DNA of 64,000 nt from Rhizobium sp. P38BS-XIX (GCF_012641435.1 NZ_JABAIJ010000017.1:41337-105336), one strand, 5' to 3'. Shown: positions 17,328 to 26,415, counted from the stretch's first letter. Made by a program: numbers and translations. Notes: a model not told the origin generated them from the letters alone.

Positions 17328-18050
17328 CTATTTCGCTCGCCGCGCCATCGATGATGCAATCATCAGCCGCTGGTTGAAGCGGCGTTGCAGCGGGCGGGGA
17401 ATGAAGAGCGTTGCCAGGGCCAGCGAAAACGCCATAGCCGACACCAGCCAGAGCGCGCCCGCACCAAGTGAGTTGGCAAGGATCGCGCCGCAGACGGCGC
17501 CCGATATCATGCCGCTCCAGGGGACGATCTGCACCGTCCAGGCAAAATCCCGGTCGCCCAGCAGAAAGCGACCGATGCCCCGGCCGAAGCGCGAGAGCGC
17601 GCCCGTCACATAGGTCAGCCCGATCGGCAGGCCCTCGATATGCTCGACAGTCGCGTTGACCATGCCCATGGCCAGCACCACCAGATAGAACTGCACGAGC
17701 ACCAAACCCGGCTCCGTCACGCCGGCCGCTATCGCCAGAAGAAGGCCGACACAGGCAAGCACGACAAAAGCTCGCCGCGCGGCAAGATGCGCAATGACGA
17801 TCCCGAGTGCATTGCCGCCGATGAAGGTAAAAATAGCCGCGAAAAGCACCGCCGCATGCCCGAAATCCCCCGTCCCCACAGCAATCGCCGCCCGCGTCGT
17901 ATTCCCGGTCATGAACGACACGAAATTCCCGGTGAGCATCAACCCGACCGCATCGGTCATACCGGCGAGGAAGGCAATCGTCGCGACAAGCGAAAGCCCC
18001 GTCACCGTGCGACGGGTCCTGATAAGACGACGGCGGCGCTGTCTGGTCAT
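17328..18050 (-). CDS. DUF1275 (YoaK-like) membrane protein
   Basis: The 240-residue protein has six hydrophobic segments after an Arg-rich N-terminus (RQRRRRLIRTRR). The DUF1275 signature is visible in the first segments: FLAGMTDAVGLMLTGNFVSFMTGNTTR. Typical family features include the G-x-x-D in the first helix and a second-half VTGALSRFG motif. The family is widespread in rhizobia with no established function; a transport role is often guessed. It is separated by 71 bp from the start of the YdcF-like gene downstream. Confidence 0.87.
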   Translation of the reverse strand: MTRQRRRRLIRTRRTVTGLSLVATIAFLAGMTDAVGLMLTGNFVSFMTGNTTRAAIAVGTGDFGHAAVLFAAIFTFIGGNALGIVIAHLAARRAFVVLACVGLLLAIAAGVTEPGLVLVQFYLVVLAMGMVNATVEHIEGLPIGLTYVTGALSRFGRGIGRFLLGDRDFAWTVQIVPWSGMISGAVCGAILANSLGAGALWLVSAMAFSLALATLFIPRPLQRRFNQRLMIASSMARRAK

Positions 18051-18150
18051 GGCCGAATCGGAGTGAGGTTAAGGAGAAGAACAGGCTAGCATGAAGCTTG
18101 GAGGATGCGGAGGATGGATCAAATCATCCGTGATAAGAAAACGAGCTCAC

Positions 18151-18402
18151 TTATGGGAGCAGCCTCTTCTTTGCAAATGCCCTGCCTGAGTGGGATTTCA
18201 GATAAGCCTCAAACTCCAATGCCCGATACTTGTCCGGAAATGCCGAATACCAAAGGATAATCCAGGGCATGAACTTCGCGGTGTGAGCCGACTTGCCAGC
18301 ATTGTGGTCGGCAAGCCGCCGCTTAAGGTCCGAGGTCAATCCGGTATATTGCTGATCAGGAAAATTCGCGCTTTGAAGGATGTAAACGTACCACATCCGC
18401 AT
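18151..18402 (-). CDS. small GIY-YIG domain protein
   Basis: The 83-residue product begins MRMWYVYILQS, with the variant Y-V-Y...Y-T-G catalytic core of the GIY-YIG fold (WYVYIL, then QYTGLTSDLKRRLADHN with the conserved Arg). This is the UPF0213/YhbQ-like single-domain group, sometimes acting as structure-specific nucleases. The ATG at 18402 is used, with 18396 a close alternative. The upstream extension overlaps the tRNA gene and is not real. It ends in a basic RAFAKKRLLP tail. Confidence 0.8.
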   Translation of the reverse strand: MRMWYVYILQSANFPDQQYTGLTSDLKRRLADHNAGKSAHTAKFMPWIILWYSAFPDKYRALEFEAYLKSHSGRAFAKKRLLP

Positions 18403-18582
18403 CTCGCTCGATTGGCATTCGGTAATTCGAACGCAAATTCTATGTACAACCGCAATTGTCTTTATACTTGGAAATATTTTGCTTAATTTCAGCCCGTCGT
18501 CGCCCTGCGGGCTATGCCGGACACTGCTTCGGCCTAGCGGTTTCCCGCGGCTGCGCCACGCGAAGCCCGTAAGGGCGAAGCG

Positions 18583-18658
<76 letters not shown>

Positions 18659-18809
18659 ATCAAGATGGTGCCGTTTTACCGGCCCTGGGTCCCTTTCGAG
18701 CGCTTCGCCCGTCGGGGTGGCGGCTTATTACTTGTGGTTTTCACAGATAGCAAGCCGAAAAATTCGGCCCGGGAAACTTTTCTTGTTCGCCGGGCCGATT
18801 GTGTCTGGA

Positions 18810-19190
18810 TCAGACGTCGTCGTCGTCGCCGGTGACGCCGATGATGTCGCTCATGTCGTCATCGTCTTCATCTTCGTCGGCTTCGAGGAAGGTATCGTCG
18901 TCATCGTCGTCGATTTCGACGTCGTCATCGCCCATGTCCGGAATGTCGTCGCCGTTGGATGAATCTTCGGCATCCTCGAGCGAGACCAGTTCGACTTCCG
19001 TGTTTTCGGTATCGACTTCGGCCACTTCTTCTTCCTCCGGAGCTTCCTTGGAAGCAGAGGTTTCTTCGAAGAACGACAAGGGCCAGGACTTGCCGGTATA
19101 GGGCGAGACCACCGGATTCCGGTTCAGGTCATAGAACTTCTTGCCGTTATCGGGGTCGGTACGTTTTGTTCCAAGTTCCGCTTTCGCCAC
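18810..19190 (-). CDS. TIGR02300 family acidic protein (FYDLN domain), GTG start
   Basis: The GTG at 19190 is chosen because the conserved N-terminus of this alphaproteobacterial family starts (M)AKAELGTKR, and GAGG lies eight bases upstream. The 126-residue product contains the diagnostic KKFYDLNRNPVVSPYTGKSW segment (positions about 19-37), which resembles a small zinc-less ribbon. About 70 highly acidic residues rich in Asp/Glu follow. The function is unknown. In related genomes it lies beside tRNA-Ala and upstream of aroA-cmk-rpsA; here aroA is not seen. Confidence 0.9.
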   Translation of the reverse strand: MAKAELGTKRTDPDNGKKFYDLNRNPVVSPYTGKSWPLSFFEETSASKEAPEEEEVAEVDTENTEVELVSLEDAEDSSNGDDIPDMGDDDVEIDDDDDDTFLEADEDEDDDDMSDIIGVTGDDDDV

Positions 19191-19515
19191 TGTCAAAGCC
19201 TCATGAATGGCCGAACGCAAATTCGGCAATGCCGGGGAAGCCGGCGATTTAAGGGAAATATCAGCCGGTCCCCTTAATCGTTAAGGTCGTTTCTGTCAAA
19301 GCTAAACTTCATGCTCGCGAATACATGCTTTTCAAGCGTTGCAACACGAGCAGGCAGCGCCGCGATCATCGCTACCGGTCCGGCTCGATTTTTTGCTATC
19401 GTGACAAGAATGGGCGCGACGCTCGAAGCCCTGCATTGATAAAGAGTTTCCCTTGGCCATTCTAAGCCCGCCTCGGCCGGCTTCGCGAAAATGGCGCAGC
19501 AAACGGACAGACGCC
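19191..19515. other. gap between the TIGR02300 and PaiB-like genes
   Basis: This 325-bp stretch should hold two divergent promoters. No convincing gene is seen: the minus-strand frame at 19274-19531 has no family features and overlaps the PaiB start. In related rhizobia aroA commonly lies here, but I see no EPSP synthase sequence such as PGDKSISHR in any frame. Short AT-richer tracts around 19385-19400 are the only promoter-like feature. Confidence 0.5.
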
Positions 19516-20151
19516 ATGTATCAGCCGCCACATCACCGCGAAGACGATCTCGGAACGCAGCACCAGCTGATCCGCGCGCATCCGCTCGGCATGCTGATTA
19601 CGGCGGGTGACGGCGGGCTGATCGCCAATGCCGTGCCGTTTCATCTCAACACGTCGCTTTCGCCCAAGGGCACGCTGCAGGCGCACCTGGCCAGGGCGAA
19701 CGGACAATGGAAGGAGATTGCCGCTGGCGCGCCGGTGCTCGTCGTCTTCCAGGGCGCCGATACCTACATCACGCCATCCTGGTACGCGACGAAGCGCGAA
19801 ACGGGCAAGGTGGTGCCGACCTGGAACTATGCGATCGTCCAGGTTCGCGGCAGCGCACGGACGATCGAAGATCCCGCCTGGCTTCGCACGCAGATCGATG
19901 CGCTGACCGGGGAGAACGAGAGCGACCGGGCCCAGCCCTGGGCGGTCGACGATGCCCCGCCGGAATTCGTCTCGGCTCAGCTGAAGGGGATCATCGGCAT
20001 CGAAATCGACATCGAAACGATTGACGGCAAATGGAAGGTAAGCCAGAACCGGCCGATAGCCGACCGACAGGGCGTGGCCGAGGGCCTGTCGGCGATCGAT
20101 CGCACCGAAGCCGCCGAAATGGCCGATCTGGTGCGGCGCTACGGCAAATAA
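19516..20151 (+). CDS. FMN-binding negative transcriptional regulator, PaiB-like
   Basis: The ATG at 19516 gives 211 residues beginning MYQPPHHREDD, the standard start of the PaiB family. Members have a split-barrel flavin-binding fold similar to pyridoxamine-phosphate oxidases; Bacillus PaiB represses sporulation and protease genes. Visible motifs are HPLGMLITAG, ANAVPFHLN, HLARANGQWK, the conserved ITPSWYATKRETGKVVPTWNY, and LKGIIGIEI. No paiA acetyltransferase is adjacent. It lies 32 bp upstream of cmk in the same direction, in the place normally held by aroA, and may read through into cmk. Confidence 0.9.
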   Translation: MYQPPHHREDDLGTQHQLIRAHPLGMLITAGDGGLIANAVPFHLNTSLSPKGTLQAHLARANGQWKEIAAGAPVLVVFQGADTYITPSWYATKRETGKVVPTWNYAIVQVRGSARTIEDPAWLRTQIDALTGENESDRAQPWAVDDAPPEFVSAQLKGIIGIEIDIETIDGKWKVSQNRPIADRQGVAEGLSAIDRTEAAEMADLVRRYGK

Positions 20152-20183
20152 CATCGGAATGCAGGCTGGGGATAGAAGACGAC

Positions 20184-20816
20184 ATGATCATTGCCATCGA
20201 CGGACCTGCGGCTGCCGGCAAGGGAACCCTAGCGCGCCGGATCGCCGAAACCTACGGCTATCATCATCTCGACACCGGCCTCACCTACCGCGCCACAGCC
20301 AAGGCCCTGCTCGATGCCGGGCTGTCGCTTGACGACGAGACCATTGCCGAAGACATGGCGCGCAAGGTCGATCTTGCCGGTCTCGATCGAACCGTTCTCT
20401 CCCGCCACGAGATCGGCGAAGCGGCATCGAAAATCGCCGTCATGCCGGCCGTGCGCCGGGCGCTTGTCGATGCGCAGCGCCGTTTTGCCTTGAAGACACC
20501 GGGCGCGGTGCTCGATGGCCGCGATATCGGTACCGTCGTTTGCCAGGATGCGCCGGTGAAGCTCTATGTGACGGCCTCGGCCGAGGTGCGCGCCAGACGC
20601 CGCTTTGAAGAGATCATAGACGCCGGAGGCAGCGCCGATTACGACGCCATTTTCGCGGATGTGAAACGGCGCGACGAGCGCGATATGGGCCGCACCGACA
20701 GCCCGCTGAAACCGGCTGAAGAGGCATACTTGCTTGATACCTCAGAAATGAGTATAGAAGCGGCGTTTCAGACGGCAAAATCGATCATCGACGCCGCTCT
20801 GAGCCGAAATGCCTGA
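20184..20816 (+). CDS. cmk: cytidylate kinase
   Basis: Cmk phosphorylates CMP and dCMP with ATP. The 210-residue protein has the P-loop GPAAAGKGTLA at residues 7-17, LDTGLTYRA for nucleotide monophosphate binding, DGRDIGTVVCQDAPVKLYVTAS, the lid arginines KRRDERDMGR, and LLDTSEMS near the C-terminus. Length is standard. The ATG at 20184 follows GGGGATAGAAGACGAC. It lies upstream of rpsA, the conserved cmk-rpsA order. Confidence 0.97.
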   Translation: MIIAIDGPAAAGKGTLARRIAETYGYHHLDTGLTYRATAKALLDAGLSLDDETIAEDMARKVDLAGLDRTVLSRHEIGEAASKIAVMPAVRRALVDAQRRFALKTPGAVLDGRDIGTVVCQDAPVKLYVTASAEVRARRRFEEIIDAGGSADYDAIFADVKRRDERDMGRTDSPLKPAEEAYLLDTSEMSIEAAFQTAKSIIDAALSRNA

Positions 20817-20996
20817 AAATATGAGCGGCCTTCGCGCGCTTCGCGCCCGGAACCGCCGATTTCAAATAGCCTGACATTCCGTCCAAGCGCCGGATAGCTT
20901 CCCGAAAGGGAGGCGGACTGGGGTCAGGCCTGTTTAACGCGAACCACCGGCGCGTCAGTGTTCAGATCGCATGATCGGAACACGCCAGGAGATTTT

Positions 20997-22700
20997 ATGT
21001 CTGTAACTTCCCCCTCTCGCGAAGATTTCGCAGCTCTTCTCGAAGAATCCTTTGCCAAGAACGACCTGGCTGAAGGCTATGTCACCAAGGGCATCATCAC
21101 CGCCATCGAGAAGGACGTTGCCGTTGTCGACGTCGGCCTCAAGGTCGAAGGCCGCATCGCGCTGAAGGAATTCGGTGCACGCGCCAAGGACGGCACGCTC
21201 AAGGTTGGCGACGAAGTCGAAGTCTACGTCGAGCGCATCGAAAACGCACTTGGCGAAGCTGTTCTGTCGCGCGAAAAGGCTCGCCGCGAGGAAAGCTGGA
21301 TCAAGCTCGAAGCCAAGTTCGAAGCTGGCGAGCGCGTTGAAGGCGTTATCTTCAACCAGGTCAAGGGTGGCTTCACCGTCGATCTCGACGGCGCTATCGC
21401 CTTCCTGCCGCGTTCGCAGGTCGACATTCGCCCGATCCGCGACGTTACCCCGCTGATGCACAACCCGCAGCCCTTCGAAATCCTCAAGATGGACAAGCGC
21501 CGCGGCAACATCGTCGTTTCGCGTCGTACGGTTCTGGAAGAGTCCCGTGCCGAGCAGCGTTCTGAAATCGTTCAGAACCTCGAAGAAGGCCAGGTTGTTG
21601 ACGGCGTCGTCAAGAACATCACCGATTACGGTGCGTTCGTTGACCTCGGCGGCATCGACGGCCTGCTGCACGTCACCGACATGGCATGGCGCCGTGTGAA
21701 CCATCCGTCGGAAATCCTGTCCATCGGCCAGCAGGTCAAGGTACAGATCATCCGCATCAACCAGGAAACCCATCGTATCTCGCTCGGCATGAAGCAGCTC
21801 GAGAGCGATCCGTGGGATGGCATCCAGGCCAAGTATCCGGAAGGCAAGAAGATTTCCGGTACTGTCACGAACATCACCGACTACGGTGCGTTCGTCGAGC
21901 TGGAGCCGGGCATCGAAGGCCTCATCCACATCTCGGAAATGTCCTGGACCAAGAAGAACGTTCACCCCGGCAAGATCCTGTCCACGAGCCAGGAAGTCGA
22001 AGTTGTCGTTCTCGAAGTGGATCCGACCAAGCGTCGTATCTCGCTCGGCCTGAAGCAGACGCTGGAAAATCCGTGGGCAGCATTCGCCCGCAACCATCCG
22101 GCTGGCACCGAAGTCGAAGGCGAAGTCAAGAACAAGACCGAATTCGGCCTGTTCATCGGCCTCGACGGCGATGTGGACGGCATGGTTCACCTCTCCGACC
22201 TCGACTGGAACCGTCCGGGCGAACAGGTCATCGAAGAGTTCAACAAGGGTGACGTCGTCAAGGCTGTCGTTCTCGACGTTGACGTCGAGAAGGAACGCAT
22301 CTCGCTCGGCATCAAGCAGCTCGGCAAGGATGCAGTCGGCGAAGCAGCAGCTTCCGGCGACCTGCGCAAGAATGCAGTCGTTTCCTGCGAAGTCATCGCA
22401 GTCAACGACGGCGGCATCGAAGTCAAGCTCGTCAACCACGAAGACATGACCTCGTTCATCCGCCGCGCCGATCTGTCGCGTGACCGTGACGAGCAGCGCC
22501 CTGAGCGTTTCTCTGTCGGTCAGGTTGTCGACGCTCGCGTCACCAACTTCTCCAAGAAGGACCGCAAGATCATGCTGTCCATCAAGGCTCTGGAAATCGC
22601 AGAAGAGAAGGAAGCCGTTGCTCAGTTCGGTTCGTCCGACTCGGGCGCTTCGCTCGGCGACATCCTGGGTGCGGCTCTGAAGAACCGCAACGCCGAATAA
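20997..22700 (+). CDS. rpsA: 30S ribosomal protein S1
   Basis: S1 binds mRNA leaders and docks them on the 30S subunit. The in-frame ATG at 20997 has CAGGAG seven bases upstream and gives 567 residues starting MSVTSPSREDFAALLEES. Six S1 repeats can be followed, including GVVKNITDYGAFVDLGGIDG, GTVTNITDYGAFVELEPG and GEVKNKTEFGLFIGLDG. The C-terminus EKEAVAQFGSSDSGASLGDI is characteristic. The 180-bp leader after cmk contains a GNRA-capped stem CTTCCC-GAAA-GGGAGG near 20891-20909, which could be part of autoregulation. Confidence 0.98.
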   Translation: MSVTSPSREDFAALLEESFAKNDLAEGYVTKGIITAIEKDVAVVDVGLKVEGRIALKEFGARAKDGTLKVGDEVEVYVERIENALGEAVLSREKARREESWIKLEAKFEAGERVEGVIFNQVKGGFTVDLDGAIAFLPRSQVDIRPIRDVTPLMHNPQPFEILKMDKRRGNIVVSRRTVLEESRAEQRSEIVQNLEEGQVVDGVVKNITDYGAFVDLGGIDGLLHVTDMAWRRVNHPSEILSIGQQVKVQIIRINQETHRISLGMKQLESDPWDGIQAKYPEGKKISGTVTNITDYGAFVELEPGIEGLIHISEMSWTKKNVHPGKILSTSQEVEVVVLEVDPTKRRISLGLKQTLENPWAAFARNHPAGTEVEGEVKNKTEFGLFIGLDGDVDGMVHLSDLDWNRPGEQVIEEFNKGDVVKAVVLDVDVEKERISLGIKQLGKDAVGEAAASGDLRKNAVVSCEVIAVNDGGIEVKLVNHEDMTSFIRRADLSRDRDEQRPERFSVGQVVDARVTNFSKKDRKIMLSIKALEIAEEKEAVAQFGSSDSGASLGDILGAALKNRNAE

Positions 22701-22727
22701 TCTTCGGTCGAAGCCTGGAAACAAAAG

Positions 22728-22756
22728 ACCCGCCGGAGCGATCCGGCGGGTTTTTC
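22728..22756 (+). terminator. Rho-independent terminator after rpsA
   Basis: ACCCGCCGGA (22728-22737), loop GCGA, and TCCGGCGGGT form a perfect 10-bp stem followed by TTTTC. It is located 27 bp after the stop codon. Confidence 0.9.
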
Positions 22757-22765
22757 TTTGTCCGC

Positions 22766-22870
22766 TAGAGCAATTCCAGGAAAAGTGCGCGGCGGTTTTC
22801 CGTCAGGAATTGCTTGAAAACAAAGAGATAGAGCGGTTGCGGGATTCCATGAAAAGCTGAACCGCTCTAG
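22766..22870. repeat. two-stem intergenic palindromic repeat
   Basis: Two stem-loops lie side by side. Stem 1 has AGCAATTCC (22769-22777) with GGAATTGCT (22806-22814) and inner arms GGAAAA/TTTTCC. Stem 2 has TAGAGCGGTT (22829-22838) with AACCGCTCTA (22860-22869). The AGAGCAATTCCAGGAAAA and GAGCGGTT sequences recur in rhizobial intergenic DNA. The element lies between the rpsA terminator and the end of the next, convergent gene. Confidence 0.75.
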
Positions 22871-22903
22871 CCACAGCTGCATCGCTGTCTGCTGCCTGGC
22901 GAC

Positions 22904-24625
22904 CTATTCCCAGGCCACCATCCGTCGGTAGAAATCGAAAGCATGGTCTTGCAGGGGATCGCGCAATGGCTGAGGCAAGGCGGCGAGATCCGGCCTGCTG
23001 CGATCATTCGGCGAGGGGACGGCTGCTTCCTCTACGACTCCCGCTTGCCCTTCCGCCGTCTGAACCGACTGCGCGTCGCTGCCGGCCTCTTCGTCATCGT
23101 GGTGACGATCCTGCGGCATGTCCTCATCGGGCGTTTGGCCACCATCCTCATCGCCAACGGGATCAACGCGATTGAGTAGTTTCGATTCGCGGTTTTTGAC
23201 GGGTGTCTCCGCCGGCAGATAATTTGCCACGACGAAGGGAACGCCAGGCGGCAGTGGCGCAGACATGGCTGCCTGCTCAGCAGCCTCATAGACAGGGGCG
23301 GACATTACAGAGGAAACCGGCAGCGGCGCTTTTCCCGAAAGCATGGCCGCGGGTGTCTCCTGCTGATCCGCCAAGGAAGCAGGCACGATCATGGCGGATG
23401 CTCTGCCATGATCGTTAATCGGCTGCTGCGACGACGGTTGCTCTGCCGCTGCATTGCCCGTCAGCGCCTGTGCGATGATCTTTTCCACGGATGAGGATGG
23501 ATTTTTGATGATCTGCAGGAGATCGGCACTCGCCGCCATCGCAGGCGGCCCGATAACGACCTGCAGCCCCTGTTTGAGATCGGCCTGAATCTGCTGGATA
23601 TCGCGCGGCACGGATGGCGGCGTCAGCGGCGATCTGATCATCGCCACTTCCGTCGGGATCTCGGCTTCGGCTGCAATCGCTGCTATCAAGGCACTTGCCG
23701 CCAGATCGTCGACCAGTGCTGCAAGCTGTAATGGCTGCGTAGTTTGGGCCGCGGCCGCACCGCCGCTCGCGGCTGTAGCCTGCGGCATGCTGGAACTTCC
23801 GAATTGCGCTATCGCCGGTACAGGCGCTTCCAAGGTTGGAACTACCTGTACTGCTGTCTGTGCGGCTTGCGTTGTCACCGGAGCTGTCGCGTTTTGCGGA
23901 GCGATTGCCGTTGGCGTCTCCGCCGTGGCAGCAGGTGCGGCTTGCGGCGCGGTACCGAGTTGTTGCGTTTCTTTCGATATAGGCGACGCGGCAGCCAGGT
24001 TTGCGGCGCTCATGGCAGTCTCTTCCGAAGGAGGAGCCAAACCCGCCATCGGTGTGCTCGTGGCATCGATCGCCTTTTGTAGAGGCGCCGCCAGGGACTG
24101 GCCTGCGATCGGTCCGGTCTCCCCGGCGTTCTGGCCGTAGGAATTGACGACGGCTTTCAGCACGGCATCCGGTTCGGCTGCCGACGCCTGTTCGAGATTG
24201 AGCGCCAACTGGACCGCTTGCGGGCTTTCGGGCTCTTCCAAAACCTCGGCAAGCAAAGGCAACGGCACGCTTGGGCTCATCTGCGCATCGAGCCGCTGTT
24301 GCGCGGCCGCAAGCTGCTCCGGCGGCAGGCTGCGGATGGCGGCCACCACACGCTGTGCGAAGCTGGCATTGCTTTCGTCCGGCTTGCGCGCGACGCCGAG
24401 CGCTGCACTGGCGGCATCGATGGCGGATAGCAGGCTATCGAACATGCGCTCGCGGGCGGCAACGAGGAGCATGTTCAGCTTGCCCTCGACGCCGGTATTG
24501 ATGGCATTCGACAAAACCGCCACAGGCGTTGCCGCCGTCTGAAGCCCCGAGGTTTCAGGCGTTGCGACGACAGGCTTTTCCACGGACACACCCACGACGG
24601 ACACGGCACCAACGGGAAGCAACAT
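22904..24625 (-). CDS. large low-complexity Ala/Pro/Gln-rich protein, function unknown
   Basis: The 573-residue product is unusually rich in Ala, Pro, Gln, Thr and Val. An N-terminal third (about 40-150) looks helical, with LNMLLVAARERMFDSLLSAI and RVVAAIRSLPPEQLAAAQQRL. A long disordered-looking centre follows, then a charged segment around 480-540 (DEDGGQTPDEDMPQD), and a short C-terminal motif DPLQDHAFDFYRRMVAWE. There is no clear signal peptide. Composition resembles flagellar hook-length or scaffold proteins, but no FliK-type C-terminal domain is seen, so I give no function. Codon third positions look normal for the genome. Confidence 0.7.
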   Translation of the reverse strand: MLLPVGAVSVVGVSVEKPVVATPETSGLQTAATPVAVLSNAINTGVEGKLNMLLVAARERMFDSLLSAIDAASAALGVARKPDESNASFAQRVVAAIRSLPPEQLAAAQQRLDAQMSPSVPLPLLAEVLEEPESPQAVQLALNLEQASAAEPDAVLKAVVNSYGQNAGETGPIAGQSLAAPLQKAIDATSTPMAGLAPPSEETAMSAANLAAASPISKETQQLGTAPQAAPAATAETPTAIAPQNATAPVTTQAAQTAVQVVPTLEAPVPAIAQFGSSSMPQATAASGGAAAAQTTQPLQLAALVDDLAASALIAAIAAEAEIPTEVAMIRSPLTPPSVPRDIQQIQADLKQGLQVVIGPPAMAASADLLQIIKNPSSSVEKIIAQALTGNAAAEQPSSQQPINDHGRASAMIVPASLADQQETPAAMLSGKAPLPVSSVMSAPVYEAAEQAAMSAPLPPGVPFVVANYLPAETPVKNRESKLLNRVDPVGDEDGGQTPDEDMPQDRHHDDEEAGSDAQSVQTAEGQAGVVEEAAVPSPNDRSRPDLAALPQPLRDPLQDHAFDFYRRMVAWE

Positions 24626-24874
24626 GACATGCTCCTTTGTCTGGCAAGATGACGATGGAGGCGGGAGGGCAGGTTCAGTCAGGATCCGCTCATGCGGCCT
24701 ATAGGATCAACTAGCGCGAGGTCACCACGAAGGCAGAGCGTGAACGCGCCGGATCGGAAATCAGTTCCAGAATAGCAGCCGATTCCTTAACAGAACGCTA
24801 AACAAAAACGACCGGTACCATTGATGCGGCATCGGCCTATTTATGGAGTCTGAACGTCTCGTTGCGCGGAGCGA

Positions 24875-25501
24875 TCAGCTGTGGGCGAAAATATCCGCCT
24901 CTTCCCAGCCGAGAAGATCGAGCTTGGCGCGGGTGGGCAGGAAGGCGAAGCAATCATCCGCATAATCCATCCGGCCGTCGCGCAGCAGGCGATGCGTCAA
25001 CTTCTCGCGCAGCGCATGCAGATATAAAACGTCGGAGGCCGCATATTCGAGTTGCGCCTGCGACAGTGTTTCCGCGGCCCAATCGGACGATTGCTGAGCC
25101 TTGGAAATATCGACCTCGAGCATTTCCTTGAGATTGTCCTTCAGGCCATGGCGGTCAGTATAGGTGCGGCACAGGCGCGAGGCGATCTTCGTGCAGAAGA
25201 CCGGCGTGGTGGTGACACCGAACGTGTGAAAGAGAACGGCGATATCGAACCGGCCATAGTGAAAGATCTTCTGGCGCGCGGGATCGGCAAGCATGGTGAC
25301 CAGATTGGGTGCCTGCTTTTGCCCGGCAGCGATCCGGATAATGTCTGCCGAACCATCGCCCGGCGACAGCTGCACGACGCAAAGCCGGTCGCGGCGCGGG
25401 ATGAGGCCAAGGGTTTCGGTATCGATGGCTATGGCGCCGGTGTAGCGGGCAGCGTCTTCGGCGGAAATATCGCCTTCGTGATAGCGGATGGTGGCAGCCA
25501 T
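24875..25501 (-). CDS. RNase D-like 3'-5' exonuclease (single DEDDy domain)
   Basis: The 208-residue protein is a lone DEDDy exonuclease domain without the HRDC domains of E. coli RNase D. The acidic motifs are visible: DTETLGL near residue 27 (Exo I), YGRFDIAVLF (Exo II), and YAASDVLYLHALRE (Exo III, Tyr and Asp). Other family segments are LCVVQLSPGDG and HGLKDNLKEML. Such short RNase D-like proteins (often annotated rnd) are common in alphaproteobacteria and likely act in tRNA or small RNA 3' trimming. It lies alone, divergent from nothing close. Confidence 0.88.
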   Translation of the reverse strand: MAATIRYHEGDISAEDAARYTGAIAIDTETLGLIPRRDRLCVVQLSPGDGSADIIRIAAGQKQAPNLVTMLADPARQKIFHYGRFDIAVLFHTFGVTTTPVFCTKIASRLCRTYTDRHGLKDNLKEMLEVDISKAQQSSDWAAETLSQAQLEYAASDVLYLHALREKLTHRLLRDGRMDYADDCFAFLPTRAKLDLLGWEEADIFAHS

Positions 25502-25584
25502 GACAGTCTCCGAACTATGTCTTTCAGAATTCGCTTTTCGTCCGTTCTATAGAACAGGCGGGGTGATAACCATACTGCCGGACC

Positions 25585-26415
25585 TCAAAAAGTCGGCGGG
25601 GTATTGATCCAGAGCAATATGGTTTCACCGTCATGCCGGTTGCGCCAGGAATGATAGCGGCGGCTTTCGAAATAAAGGGAATCTCCCGGCAGAAGATCGA
25701 AGAACTGGTCGCTGTCGAGCACCAGCTCCAGGCGCCCGGCAAGCACATGGATGAACTCTTCCCCCTCGTGACGATAGGCCCCCTCGCTGGCGGCACCGGG
25801 CGCCAGCACGAAACGATGGCAATCCATCATCGTCCTGCCTTCCGCCAGCAGTTGCACGGTGACGCCCGGTGTCGTTGCCGGCCAGGCGCGCCATTCTCCG
25901 GAGCGGATGAGCGCCGGCACGTCCTCACGCTCTTCGCCGGACAGGCGCGATACCGTCGTGCCGTAATAATCCGCGAGGTCGTGCAGGGTCTTGAAGCTGA
26001 CGCCCTGAGAGGTGCGCTCCAGGGTCGAGAGCGTCGAGGATGTCATGCCCATGTCGGCAGCAACCTGCTCCAGCGTCTTGCCGGCGGCATGGCGCAGCGA
26101 CCGAAGCCTGCGGCCGATATCCGAGGACACCGATTGTTCGCCATTCTCCGTATTGGCCGCAACCCCCTCTTCCGTTTCCAGCGCCTCGCGAATCGCTGCC
26201 GGATTGAGGCCGCGCTCGGCCCGAAACCATGAAATGCGCTTCAGCCGCGCCACGTCCTCGGCGCTGTATTGGCGATGTCCTGTCTCGGAGCGCAACGGCA
26301 CGACAAGCCCCTGACTTTCCCACAGGCGCAGCGTGGAGGGGGATACGCCGGCAAGCCGCGCCGCCTCCGCCACCTTATAGCGCACGGGGTAGCGCTCGGA
26401 CTCGATGCTGCTCAT
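25585..26415 (-). CDS. MerR-XRE-cupin three-domain transcriptional regulator
   Basis: The 276-residue protein joins three modules. Residues about 10-80 are a MerR winged helix (YKVAEAARLAGVSPSTLRLWE, then GHRQYSAEDVARLKRI). Residues about 98-155 are a lambda-type XRE helix-turn-helix (IGRRLRSLRHAAGKTLEQVA, MGMTSSTLSTLERTSQGVSF). Residues about 185-276 are a cupin with HRFVLAPGAASEG and HEGEEFIHVLAGRLEL. XRE-cupin proteins such as PuuR control amine and amino acid catabolism, so the divergent gabT-gabD is the likely target. An extra MerR domain in front of XRE-cupin is unusual. The frame is continuous, so this is not a sequencing join of separate genes. Confidence 0.88.
   Translation of the reverse strand: MSSIESERYPVRYKVAEAARLAGVSPSTLRLWESQGLVVPLRSETGHRQYSAEDVARLKRISWFRAERGLNPAAIREALETEEGVAANTENGEQSVSSDIGRRLRSLRHAAGKTLEQVAADMGMTSSTLSTLERTSQGVSFKTLHDLADYYGTTVSRLSGEEREDVPALIRSGEWRAWPATTPGVTVQLLAEGRTMMDCHRFVLAPGAASEGAYRHEGEEFIHVLAGRLELVLDSDQFFDLLPGDSLYFESRRYHSWRNRHDGETILLWINTPPTF

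Noticed and set aside
19274..19531. 85-codon minus-strand frame in the TIGR02300-PaiB gap
   Set aside because: No ribosome site or family match, and it overlaps the PaiB-like start.
20955..22724. 589-codon open frame antisense to rpsA
   Set aside because: The sense strand encodes an unmistakable ribosomal protein S1; the antisense product has no recognised motif.
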